A stretch of DNA of 64,000 bases from assembly GCF_002776525.5 (NCBI RefSeq), contig NC_045438.1:146794095-146858094 (forward strand), given 5' to 3'. The stretch is from Piliocolobus tephrosceles (Eukaryota > Chordata > Mammalia > Primates > Cercopithecidae). A model generated the notes under the pieces. It searched no databases. It had not been told where the DNA came from and saw nothing but the letters and a program-made list of their open reading frames with translations. The stretch's first letter is position 1. Each line of letters starts with the position of its first letter. This document shows, one piece after another, positions 55,811 to 64,000 of the stretch. The position numbers and the translations under genes are program-made.

Positions 55811-55995
55811 GCTTTTTATTTGTTAATTATAAACCAGACATAACATAAACATTGCCATTTTAACCATTTTTTAAGTGTATAATGCAGTGGCATTAAGAAC
55901 ATTCACATTGTTGTGCAACCATCACTGCTATCCATTTCCAGAACTTTTTCATCATCTCAAACTGAAATTCTGTACCCATTAAACAGTAACTTCCC
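55811..55995. mobile_element. Old L1 fragment
   Basis: 'cattcacattgttgtgcaac', 'catcactgctatccatttcc' and 'gtacccattaaacagtaac' fit an old L1 3' region. Tentative. Confidence 0.5.
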
Positions 55996-56002
55996 AATCA
56001 GG

Positions 56003-56314
56003 CCAGGCACGGTGGCTCATGCCTGTAATCCCAGCACTTTGGGAGGCCAAGGTGGGTGGATCATCTGAGGTCAGGAGTTCGAGATCAGTCTGGCCAACAT
56101 GGTGAAACCCTGTCTCTACTAAAAATACAAAAAATTAGCCGGGCATGGTGGTGCGCGCCTGTAATCCCAGCTACTCAGGAGGCTGAGACAGGAGAACCAC
56201 TTGAACCCTGGAGACGGAGGGTACAGTGAACCGAGATCATGCCACTGCACTCCAGCCTGGGCAACAAAAGTGAAACTCCATCTCAAAGAAACAAACAAAC
56301 AAACAAACAAAAAA
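56003..56314 (+). mobile_element. Alu, S-like, with (ACAA)n tail
   Basis: Full-length element, tail AAGAAACAAACAAACAAAC. Confidence 0.92.
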
Positions 56315-56370
56315 CCTCCCCAATCAGCTTCTATCATTAAAGGCTCTATTTCCAACGAGACTCTATTTTA

Positions 56371-56672
56371 TTTTATTTTATTTTTATTATTTTTTTTAGT
56401 ATACTTTAAGTTCTAGGGTACATATGCATAACGTGCAGGTTTGTTACATATGTATACCTGTGCCATGTTGGTGTGCTGCACCCATCAACTCGTCAGCACC
56501 CATCAATCCATCATTTATATCAGGTATAACTCCCCAATGCAATCCCTCCCCCCTCCCCCCTCCCCATGATAGGCCCCATTGTGTGCTGTTCCCCTTCCCG
56601 AGTCCAAGTGAACTCATTGTTCAGTTCCCACCTATGAGTGAGAACATGCGGTGTTTGGTTTTCTCTTCTTGT
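56371..56672 (-). mobile_element. Young L1 3' end on the minus strand
   Basis: A 5'-truncated L1 of about 300 bases with the 14-bp target duplication gagactctatttta at 56,357-56,370 and 56,673-56,686. Its tail is (TTTTA)n. It shares the 'gtgctgacgagttgatgggtg' region with the L1 at 55,183. It keeps the poly-C/G tract of the L1 3' UTR (56,548-56,566). Confidence 0.93.
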
Positions 56673-56686
56673 GAGACTCTATTTTA

Positions 56687-56848
56687 AAGGTCTTTGGTCA
56701 CATGCGTGGCATTTTTTATCCATCATAAGGTTAAACTCCCTTCTATATATGCTTCTTATTTTCCCTTCCATGAAAAGTGGCTTTTTATCCAAGTACTGTA
56801 TTATTTTTGCCCTCTGATACTCCTCAATTTTTAAAAATACTTAGTGTG
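56687..56848. other. Unique spacer
   Basis: No feature recognised. Confidence 0.4.
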
Positions 56849-56849
56849 T

Positions 56850-57133
56850 GGCCGGGCGCGGTGGCTCACGCCTGTAATCCCAGCACTTTGGGAGGCCGAG
56901 GCGGGCAGATCACAAGGTCAGGAGATGAGACCATGGTGAAATCCCGTCTCTACTAAAAATACAAAAAATTCTCCAGGCACTGTGGTGGGCGCCTGTAGTC
57001 CCAGCTACTCGGGAGGCTGAGGCAGGAGAATGGCGTGAACACGGGAGGCGGAGCTTGCAGTGAGCCAAGATCGTGCCACTGCACTCCAGCCTGGGGGACA
57101 CAGTGAGACTCCATCTCAAAAAAAAAAAAAAAT
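56850..57133 (+). mobile_element. AluY
   Basis: Young plus-strand copy. A 15-20 base deletion removes 'ccatcctggccaacac' near 56,930. Confidence 0.92.
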
Positions 57134-57465
57134 TTAGTGCCTGCTTTGATGTTTTGGGCATAAGTGAGAATACAGCATCTAAATTCAAAGCTTAGCTTGG
57201 CCAATTAGTATGCCCTGCTAATATACTAATCTCATGGATTTGGCCTTGCTCTTTCCATAGTGAGACTGCTTTTGACTTAGGCCCTGTCTACTCTGAAGCC
57301 CTTGTGACCTGGGTCACATGGAGGACAAAGGGAAGCAGTATGGGTAAATCAATACAAACTCACTTGAAACACAAGTTCATTTATGAAGGTTAATACATTA
57401 AATAGAGACATAAATCAATTTCAGGCACAGTCTATGAGCTCCTTGAGAATCTGTATTATTTACTC
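57134..57465. other. Unique sequence, no gene seen
   Basis: Nothing recognised. Confidence 0.4.
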
Positions 57466-57589
57466 GTGTATAACCCGTGCTGATAGATGAAAGGTCCTTA
57501 TTAAACATTTGGTTGAAACAAATTCAGAATAAAACCCTCATTTTGGACAAATTTTATAAAACAATTTAAATGCACAGGGAAACTAGAAA
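57466..57589 (+). repeat. Direct repeat, copy 1 of the 125-bp pair
   Basis: Matches 59,473-59,598 with one substitution ('gggaaactag' versus 'gggaaattag') and a 2-base indel near 'ataacc'. The content is unique-type AT-rich sequence. Confidence 0.95.
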
Positions 57590-57599
57590 ATATGTTGTA

Positions 57600-57805
57600 A
57601 AATGAGGGAAGAAAAGTATTTATTATGGGCTTATCACGGGCCAGATAATTATGCTGTCTCAATATTAGCAATTTCATTTAATGCATACATTAGCCCCAGA
57701 AAGGTAGGCATTATCTATCATGCCCACTTCCTGTAGAAGTGAAGTAACTTGCTCAAGTTCATGGAAGAGTGAGGGACAAAACTAGAATTCAAATCTAGAT
57801 ACACC
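57600..57805 (-). mobile_element. MIR-like element, antisense
   Basis: 'gccccagaaaggtaggcatt', 'agtgaagtaacttgctcaag' and 'gaattcaaatctag' show a MIR in antisense. Confidence 0.65.
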
Positions 57806-58034
57806 TCACTTGAATTCTCATCTATTTTTCATTTCTGTACTGAGATCACTAAAATCATTTGAAAGAAGAGTGTACTATTCAATATTTTTCTTTTCTGTGA
57901 AATGGCTCTTGATTAAATTCATAAGTGAGCAGAGCTACTCCAATAACATACCACTCCTGGTTAGCCTCTATAACTCATGCTTGACATACACCCCAGTATA
58001 AGGAAAAATACTACTTACTAGCATTTAGTATTGG
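57806..58034. other. Unique spacer
   Basis: No feature recognised; a 63-residue frame here is not supported. Confidence 0.4.
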
Positions 58035-58035
58035 A

Positions 58036-58166
58036 GACCGGGTGCAGTGGTTCATACCTGCAATCCCAGCACTTTAGGAGGCTGAGGTGAGTGGATCACT
58101 AGTTTGAGACCAGCCTGGGCAACATGGTGAAAACCCATCTCTACAAAAAATTTTAAAAAATTGGCA
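58036..58166 (+). mobile_element. Alu left monomer or truncated Alu
   Basis: One arm, ending in the A-rich 'acaaaaaattttaaaaaattg'. The next Alu begins right after. Confidence 0.82.
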
Positions 58167-58290
58167 GGCCGAGCGCGGTGGCCCATGCCTGTAATCCCAA
58201 CACTTTGGGAGACCGAGGCGGGCGGATCACGAAGTCAGGAAATCGAGACCATCCTGGCTAACATGGTGAAACCTCATTTCTACTAAAAAT
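58167..58290 (+). mobile_element. AluY fragment, cut at 'ctactaaaaatt'
   Basis: The head and left arm are young in appearance ('aggccgagcgcggtggcc'), but the right arm and tail are missing. The sequence changes abruptly to an LTR fragment at about 58,291. Confidence 0.88.
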
Positions 58291-59472
58291 TAAGGACACA
58301 GAGACTCAAAGGAGCAGCAGACACGGATCAGGGTCCTAGCTCATGGGACTTTTCTGTGCTAGGACAGGAGATGTAATATTTGCCATGCAATACTATATTT
58401 ACAACTGAGATCCCTGCCTACAGCTGCCTGTACTGTGAAAGAGGAGCCATAAAAACACCCGCTCACTAAGAGACACAGCAGAGATTTTTTTTCACCAATC
58501 TATAAACCTCTCACAAAGAAACCAGAATGTTAAGACTGCACCATACATAAAGGAGAATAGGGTCTGAAGGCAGGGAACCCAAGGCCGATTCCGACTTCCT
58601 AGAACTAAATCAAAAGGAAAACGCCAGCTTTCTACATCTAAGTAACAAAAGGGCTGGAAGCTACTCCCTCTGCAACACCCCCCACCCCACTTTCTGCAAC
58701 CAATCAGATGTTTGCACAGGAGTGTAACTTTGTAACTTCACTTCAGCCTCTGATCGCTGGCCAAGTCTTCCTTTGCATAGATGTGTAACTTTTAACTTCA
58801 CTTTAGCCTCTGATTGGTTGCTTTCCACAATCAATCAGATGTTTGCATTGGGTGTAGCCCTTACAACTTCAACTTCTGGTTGTGGGCAGCAACCAATGAG
58901 CCTGACTGCAGGCCGCTACTTCATTTATATAGGGTGTACACCAAGTAACCAATGGGAAATACCTAGAGAGTATTTAAGCCCCAGACAATTCTGCAATGCA
59001 GCTCTTGAGGCCCTATGCTCGGGTCAACTCCCACCCTGTGGAATGTACTTTCATTTTCAACAAATCTCTGCTTTTGTTGTTTCATTCTTTCCTTGCTTTG
59101 CTTGTGCTTTTTTTTTTCTGTTTTGTTTTGTTTTTGAGACGGAGTTTCGCTCTTCTTGCCCAGGCTGGAGTGCAATGGCGCGATCTAGGCTCACCGCAAC
59201 CTCCGCCTCCTGGGTTCAAGCAATTCTCCTGCCTCAGCCCCCCGAGTAGCTGGGATTACAGGCATGCGCCACCACGCCCGGCTACTTTTGTATTTTTAGT
59301 AGAGACAGGGTTTCTCCATATTGGTCAGGCTGGTCTCGGACTCCCGACCTCAGGTGATCCGCCTGCCTCGGACTCCCAAAGTGCTGAGATTACAGGCGTT
59401 AGCCACTGTTGGCACTTGTGCGTTTTGTCCAATTCTTTAAGAGGCCAAGAACCTGGGCACCTTCAGTGGTAA
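58291..59472 (+). mobile_element. Class I ERV LTR fragment, split by an Alu
   Basis: It contains three imperfect tandem units of about 60-65 bases with CCAAT boxes and 'taacttcactt' words (58,700-58,870), a feature of LTR enhancers, then a TATA-like 'gagtatttaagccccag' (58,967) and a typical R region. The expected AATAAA is AACAAA at 59,060, so the polyadenylation signal looks mutated. It continues after the Alu with 'gtgcgttttgtccaattc' and 'gccaagaacctgggcacc' to about 59,470. Family name not assigned; no retroviral gene present. Confidence 0.6.
59108..59408 (-). mobile_element. Alu inside the ERV LTR
   Basis: Minus-strand Alu. The word 'cttgtgc' occurs on both sides. Both arms are present. 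Confidence 0.92.
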
Positions 59473-59598
59473 GTGTATAACCACTGTGCTGATAGATGAA
59501 AGGTCCTTATTAAACATTTGGTTGAAACAAATTCAGAATAAAACCCTCATTTTGGACAAATTTTATAAAACAATTTAAATGCACAGGGAAATTAGAAA
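59473..59598 (+). repeat. Direct repeat, copy 2 of the 125-bp pair
   Basis: Near-identical to 57,466-57,589. It follows directly on the LTR fragment and precedes unrelated sequence at 59,599. Confidence 0.95.
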
Positions 59599-60433
59599 GG
59601 CAGGAATTCCAAGGAGAGAAATTAACATGATATGTGTGCCAAATCCATGAAAACTCTGGGACCTGACATAAGCAATTACCAACATTCTACAGATGCTCAC
59701 AAACCAGGCAAAGTGGACTCCCACATACGGTACCATTCTTGCTGTACACGAGCTGTCTAAAAGAGGCTATAAATTCAGCATGTCTAAAATAAAATGATAA
59801 AAAAAGAACTAAAACCATAAAGGGCAAATAGAAGAGTATGGAAAACAATAGATTGGAAAAATAACCATATTGAACTTTTAAAAATAAAAAATAATGGATG
59901 GGTACCTTAGTTTGAGTTCTCCCTGAAGCAGACTCTCAGACAAGAATGAAAGAGCTAGCAGTTTATTAGCAAAGTGCATGGAACTATAGGCAAGTAGAAA
60001 AGTATTACAGGACGGGAAGGCAGCCCTGAAAGGGTATGCTGTTAAGTCAGTTTCCACAGAAGTCCACTAAACTCAATGACAGGGAAACCACCACGATGTG
60101 GTGCAAAACATAGGCCTGAGAATTATCCCCAAAGGGGTAGGGGATAATTCCCAAGAATCATTGTTAGAGAGCTGGTAGAAAGGGTATTTATTTCCCAACA
60201 CTGACGGTTTGCTGTTCCAGGGGAAAAAAAAAAGAAAAGGTGGAACACTGGCAGCTGCAAGTCAGCCAGAAAACACTGAAACGTCCCAGGAAAATGTGTG
60301 GGCCACTGACACTACATTCAGTTAAGGAGCAGAGTAGACCACAGCTAACGACAGTAATTATAAACTAGAAGAAATATCAAAGTAATATTCCAGAATGAAA
60401 CAGAGAGATAAGGATTAAAACATATGGAAGAGA
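59599..60433. other. Unassigned sequence
   Basis: A repeat-like stretch may lie at 59,900-60,330 ('gcagactctcagacaagaatg', 'caacactgacggtttgctg'), but I cannot assign it. No gene seen. Confidence 0.4.
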
Positions 60434-60730
60434 GGCCGAGTGCGGTGGCTCACGCCTGCAATCCCAGCACTTTCAGAGGCCGAGGTGGGCGGATCACGAG
60501 CTCAGGAGATTGAGACCATCCCTGGCCAACATGGCGAAACCCGGTCTCTACTAAAAATATAAAAATTACCTGGGTGTGGTGGTGGGCGCCTGTAATCCCA
60601 GCTACTCGGGAGGCTGAGTCAGGAGAATCACTTGAAACTGGAAGGTGGAGGTTGCAGTGAGCCAAGATCACGCAACCACACTCCAAACCGGGGGAAATAG
60701 CGAAACTGCATCTAAAAAAAAAAAAAAAAT
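60434..60730 (+). mobile_element. Alu, S/Y-like
   Basis: Full-length plus-strand element with an altered 3' end ('cacactccaaaccggggg'). Confidence 0.91.
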
Positions 60731-60839
60731 TGGAAGAGAAATGAAAAGATTTAAAGGCTAGAGTGAGAAGGACAATCATACATTGTATAATTTTTCAGAA
60801 GGAAAATAGGGAAGAAGCAGTGTATACAAATAAAGAGTA

Positions 60840-61156
60840 CATTTATTATTATTATTATTTTATGTATTTATTTTTTTGACAGAGTCTTGGTCTGTCTCCC
60901 AGGCTGGAGGGCAGTGGTGTGATCTCGGCGCACTGCAACCTCTGCTTCCTGGGTTCAGGCAATTCTCTGCCTCAGCCTCTTGAGTAGCTGGGATTACAAG
61001 CACCCGCCACCCTGCCAGGCTAATTTTTGTATTTTTAGTACAGACGTGGTTTCACCATCTTGGCCAGGCTGGTGTTGAACTCCTGACCTCATGATCCACC
61101 TGCCTCGGCCTCCCAAAGTGCTGGGATTACAGGCGTGAGCCACCACACCCGGCCCA
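60840..61156 (-). mobile_element. Alu with (TTA)n and TTTA tail
   Basis: The tail side reads ATTATTATTATTATTTTATG. Both arms follow, ending 'ccaccacacccggccc'. Flanks share 'catttatttat'-type words. Confidence 0.91.
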
Positions 61157-61588
61157 TTTATTTATTTATACATGTATTTTATATATAATTTTATGATTCC
61201 ACATTTATATAAATAAATATGAGTATATCGTTATAAATCCCTGAGAATTTAGTCTTGATGAAAGACATGAATCAACAGACAAAATAATTAAGTCTTCAAG
61301 ATAAATAAAAATAAGTCCAGACACAACACAGTGAAACTGAAAAAACAAAAGAAAATTATTGACACGAACAGAGGGAATAATAGAAATAACACGCATACAC
61401 AAAAACAGTGATAATAAGAACAACAAACTTCTCATTAACAACAATATAGACAAAAAGATGATATGATAACATAATCAAAGTGATCAGGGAAAATAACAGA
61501 ACCCTAAACCTAGTTTAACTCTCATCTAGGAATGAGAGCAACAGACATTTCAAACTAACGAAGATATAAAACACCTACATTCACCAAT
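61157..61588. other. AT-rich unassigned sequence
   Basis: Looks like old L1-type A-rich DNA (61,250-61,560), not assigned. No gene seen. Confidence 0.4.
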
Positions 61589-61589
61589 T

Positions 61590-61879
61590 TTTTTTTTTTT
61601 TTGAGACAGAGTTTCAGTCTTGTGGCCCAGGCTGGATTGTAGTGGCATGATCTTGGCTCCCTGCAACCTCCACCTCTGGGGTTTAAGCAATTCTCCTACC
61701 ACAGCCTCCTGAGTAGCTGGAATTACAGATTTGCACCACCACACCCAGCTAATTTTTGCGTTTTTAGTAGAGACGGGGGGGTTTCACCGTGTTGGTCGAG
61801 CTGGTCTGACCTCAGGTGATCCACCCGCCTGGGCCTCCCAAAGTGCTGGGATTACAGGTGTAAGCCACCAAGCCTGACC
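61590..61879 (-). mobile_element. Alu, S-like
   Basis: Minus-strand with both arms. Flanks share 'cattcaccaatttt' before and 'cattcaccagtttt' after. Confidence 0.93.
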
Positions 61880-61894
61880 TCCATTCACCAGTTT

Positions 61895-62140
61895 TTAACA
61901 ACAAAAAAAGATGCTTGCCTAACAAGAGTAAACAAAGCAATTGCTCTGCCTTAAGAAATGTAAATAAGCATTGACAACAAAACCAAAAGCAATAATAAAA
62001 ATTACTCAGGGGGTAAAAAAACAAGGGGAAACTACATAACACCAAATATTGAGAGACAAATTTGAAATTAAAACTTTCTAACAGGCTTTGTATAGTTCAG
62101 GAGGAGGAGGACAGAGGTGATTTAAAGTTGAATTTCAGAC
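61895..62140. other. AT-rich unassigned sequence
   Basis: No firm feature. Confidence 0.35.
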
Positions 62141-62238
62141 TGTTAGTAAAATATGAATGTTAAATATAAGGGTAGGGCTTACACTACCTGATACCAAAAC
62201 TTACTCTAAAGCTATGGTAATCAAAACAGTGCAGTATG

Positions 62239-62545
62239 GCCGGGCGCGGTGGCTCAAGCCTGTAATCCCAGCACTTTGGGAGGCCGAGACGGGCGGATCA
62301 CGAGGTCAGGGGATCGAGACCATCCTGGCTAACATGGTGAAACCTCGTCTCTACTAAAAATACAAAAACTAGCCGGGCGAGGTGGCGGGCGCCTGTAGTC
62401 CCAGCTACTCCGGAGGCTGAGGCAGGAGAATGGCATAAACCCGGGAGGCAGAGCTTGCAGTGAGCTGAGATCCGGCCACGGCCCCCCAGCCCCGGGCCGG
62501 GAAAAAAGCCCGCCACCCCCCCAAAAAAAAAAAAAAAAAAAAAAA
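62239..62545 (+). mobile_element. AluY, monkey-type, perfect target duplication, damaged 3' end
   Basis: The 16-base word aaaacagtgcagtatg flanks it at 62,223-62,238 and 62,546-62,561. The body is young and almost undiverged until 62,479. From there to 62,522 the bases disagree with every Alu in a way that looks like bad base calling. Confidence 0.95.
62480..62522. other. Probable sequencing-error patch
   Basis: The expected 'ctgcactccagcctgggcg' is replaced by C- and G-rich sequence of the same length, and T disappears for about 80 bases (62,472-62,553). Confidence 0.75.
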
Positions 62546-62874
62546 AAAACAGTGCAGTATGAATGTAAACACACATAACCAGATCAATGAAAGAGAATCA
62601 CAAACCCAGAAAAAGACTCACACTTACACAGTCATTTGATTTTCAACTGAGGCATCAAAACTATTGAACAGGGAAAGAAAAGTTTTTACAACGAATGATG
62701 CAGGAACAACTGGTTACTTACATGGGGAAAAAAGAAATTAACGAAACAGAAAACAAAGACATTACAGAGACAAGCAACCTAGAAAGACTCTGACAACACT
62801 GATGCTGGAAAAAAGAGGAAAGGCAGGAGTTTATATGTATCTATGTGTATCATGTTTAATCATGAGAAACTACT

Positions 62875-63800
62875 GGCATACCTCAGAGAAATTACAGGTT
62901 TAGTTCCAGACCAGCACAATAAAGCAAATACAGCAATAAAGTGAGTCCCAGTTTTTTGGTTTCCCAACGCATATAAACGCTATGTTTACATTATAACTAT
63001 TAAGTGTGCAATGGCATTATGCCTAAAGGAAATGTACATACCTTAATTTAAAAATTTTTTTTGCTACAAACTGCTAATGATCATCTGAGCCTTCGGAAAG
63101 TCATATTCTTTTTGCTGGTGGAGGGTGTGACCTCCATGTGGATGGCTGCTCACTGATCAGCGTGGTGATTGCTGAAGGTCGAGGTGGCTATGGCAATTTC
63201 TTAAAATAAGACAATAGGCCAGGCGAGGTGGCTCATGCCTGTAATCCCAGCACTTTGGGAGGCCGAGGCAGGTGGATCACGAGGTCAGGAGTTCAAGACC
63301 AGCCTGATCAACAGGGCAAAACCCCGTCTCTACGCAGGAGGCTGAGGCAGAGTATTGTTTGAACCCAGGAGGTGGAGGTTGTAGTGAGCCGAGATCACAC
63401 CACTGCACTCCAGCCTAAAAAAAAAGACAATAAAGTTTGCCACATTGATTGGCCTGTCCTTTCACGAAGATTTCTCTGTAGCATGTGAACATTTTACTCA
63501 CATTAGAACTTCTTTCAAAATTTGCGTCAATCCTCTCCAACCCCACAGCTGTTTATCAACTCAGTTTGTGTACTACTCTAAATAGTTTGTTTTGTCATTT
63601 CAACAATGTTCACGGCATCTGCACCAGGAGTAGATTCCCTTTCAAGCAACCACTTTCTTTGCTCATCCACAAGCAAGTCCTCATTCATTCACGTTTAATC
63701 ATGAGATTGCAGCAATTAAGACACATCTTCAGACTTCAGTTCTAAATCTAGTTCTCTTGCTAGTTCTATCCCATCTGTAGTAAGTTCCTCCATTGAAACC
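62875..63800. mobile_element. Tigger-like (pogo) DNA transposon, split by an Alu
   Basis: Starts 'ggcatacctcagagaaattac' in shorter pieces, with 'cacaataaagcaaatacagc' and 'gtttcccaacgcatataaac', and continues after the Alu with 'tgccacattgattggcctg', 'ctttcacgaagatttctctg' and 'ccaggagtagattcc'. This is the order of Tigger1. The transposase segment would be read on the minus strand and has several breaks; it is a fossil. The far end is replaced by the Alu at 63,800. Confidence 0.75.
63212..63425 (+). mobile_element. Alu with internal deletion, inside the Tigger
   Basis: Flanked by 'agacaata' on both sides. The element jumps from 'ccccgtctctac' to 'gcaggaggctgaggcag', losing roughly 70 bases around the linker. 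Confidence 0.91.
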
Positions 63801-64000
63801 TTTTTTTTTTTTTTCTTTTCTTTTCTTTTTGAGAGGGAGCCTCACTCTGTTGCCCAGGCTGGAGTGCAATGGTGCAATCTCGGCTCACTGCAACCTCTGC
63901 CTCCCTGGTTCAAATGATTCTCCTGCCTCAGCCTCGCGAGTAGCTGGGATTATAGGTGCCCGCCCCCACATCCAGCTAATTTTGTATTTTTGTAGAGACA
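63800..64000 (-). mobile_element. Alu cut by the window end
   Basis: Minus-strand Alu from a T-rich tail (TTTTCTTTTC units) to the linker at the last base. Confidence 0.9.

Larger units (their letters stand above)
62150..62760 (+). mobile_element. L1 ORF2 fragment, split by an AluY
   Basis: 'acactacctgataccaaaac', 'taaagctatggtaatcaaaac' and, after the Alu, 'accagatcaatgaaagag' and 'gatgcaggaacaactggtta' are the degenerate L1 ORF2 C-terminal region. Many frame breaks; not coding. Confidence 0.7.

Noticed and set aside
55183..56672. Duplication of 'gatgggtgctgacgagttgatgggtgc' between two sites
   Set aside because: First considered as another local duplication, but each copy belongs to a separate L1 insertion with its own target duplication.
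58773..59472. Two 158-residue frames
   Set aside because: They join LTR sequence to Alu sequence; no retroviral protein similarity is visible.
62875..63800. Functional transposase gene in the Tigger-like element
   Set aside because: The element is split by an Alu and has several breaks; the 86-residue frame at 63,485-63,745 is on the strand opposite to the expected transposase.
1..64000. CRISPR array, prophage, operon or other prokaryotic system
   Set aside because: Composition, SINE/LINE content and lack of long coding frames exclude a prokaryotic origin; the regular repeats are Alu tails and microsatellites.
1..64000. tRNA genes
   Set aside because: Box A/B-like words come from Alu (7SL-derived) and MIR promoters; no cloverleaf was found by eye.

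Overview
The window looks like a piece of a primate nuclear chromosome, most likely from an Old World monkey (macaque, baboon or a relative). Dense Alu elements show it is primate. The youngest Alus carry bases typical of the AluY lineages that spread in cercopithecoid monkeys: a head reading 'gtggctcaagcctg', a middle reading 'ctagccgggcgaggtggcg', and a right arm reading 'gctgagatccggccactg'. Two L1 3' ends carry a partly repeated 'atgatgaattgatgggtgctgacgagttgatgggtgc' region that I associate with monkey-type young L1. No bacterial or plasmid genes, no CRISPR array, and no convincing rRNA, tRNA or snRNA gene were seen. Nearly all longer open reading frames are read-through of Alu sequence and are not genes.

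Layout. 0-13 kb: many Alus over ancient LINE fragments, one MLT1-like LTR split by an Alu (7.44-8.09 kb) and one ERV1-type LTR split by Alus (10.2-11.25 kb). 13.3-16.1 kb: a locally rearranged region with a perfect hairpin and a two-part duplicated segment. 16-25 kb: partly repeat-poor, with a well-preserved MER1/Charlie-like DNA transposon (20,187-20,740). 25.5-33 kb: the densest Alu cluster, with an interrupted L2, and a second rearrangement at 28.82-29.12 kb that joins a direct copy of nearby sequence to an inverted copy of sequence 2.6 kb away. 33-38 kb: AT-rich and repeat-poor. 37.3-40.65 kb: a GC- and CpG-rich promoter region with two dense cores. On the minus strand there are two good first-exon ends: an ATG in strong context at 40,597 followed by CAG|GTGAGG at 40,570, and an AAG|GTGAGT donor at 38,243. 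They fit alternative first exons of one gene running leftwards, but I do not recognise the gene. 41-50 kb: more Alus, with two assembly gaps. 49.9-52.1 kb: a four-level nest (L2 containing an MLT1-like LTR, containing another repeat, containing an ERV LTR). 52.1-57 kb: a THE1/MST-like LTR split by an Alu, and the two young L1 ends. 57.4-59.6 kb: a third duplication, with a 125-bp direct repeat flanking a segment that ends in an LTR fragment. 60-64 kb: Alus, an L1 ORF2 fragment and a Tigger-like DNA transposon.

The window shows no multigene system. Its most notable content is (1) the unidentified minus-strand promoter with two candidate first exons, and (2) three local copy-and-paste rearrangements with hairpins or inverted segments, which look like template switching during DNA replication or possibly assembly errors. 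All repeat family names come from recognition by eye, not from a database search; edges are accurate to a few bases where target-site duplications are given and to roughly 10-20 bases elsewhere.
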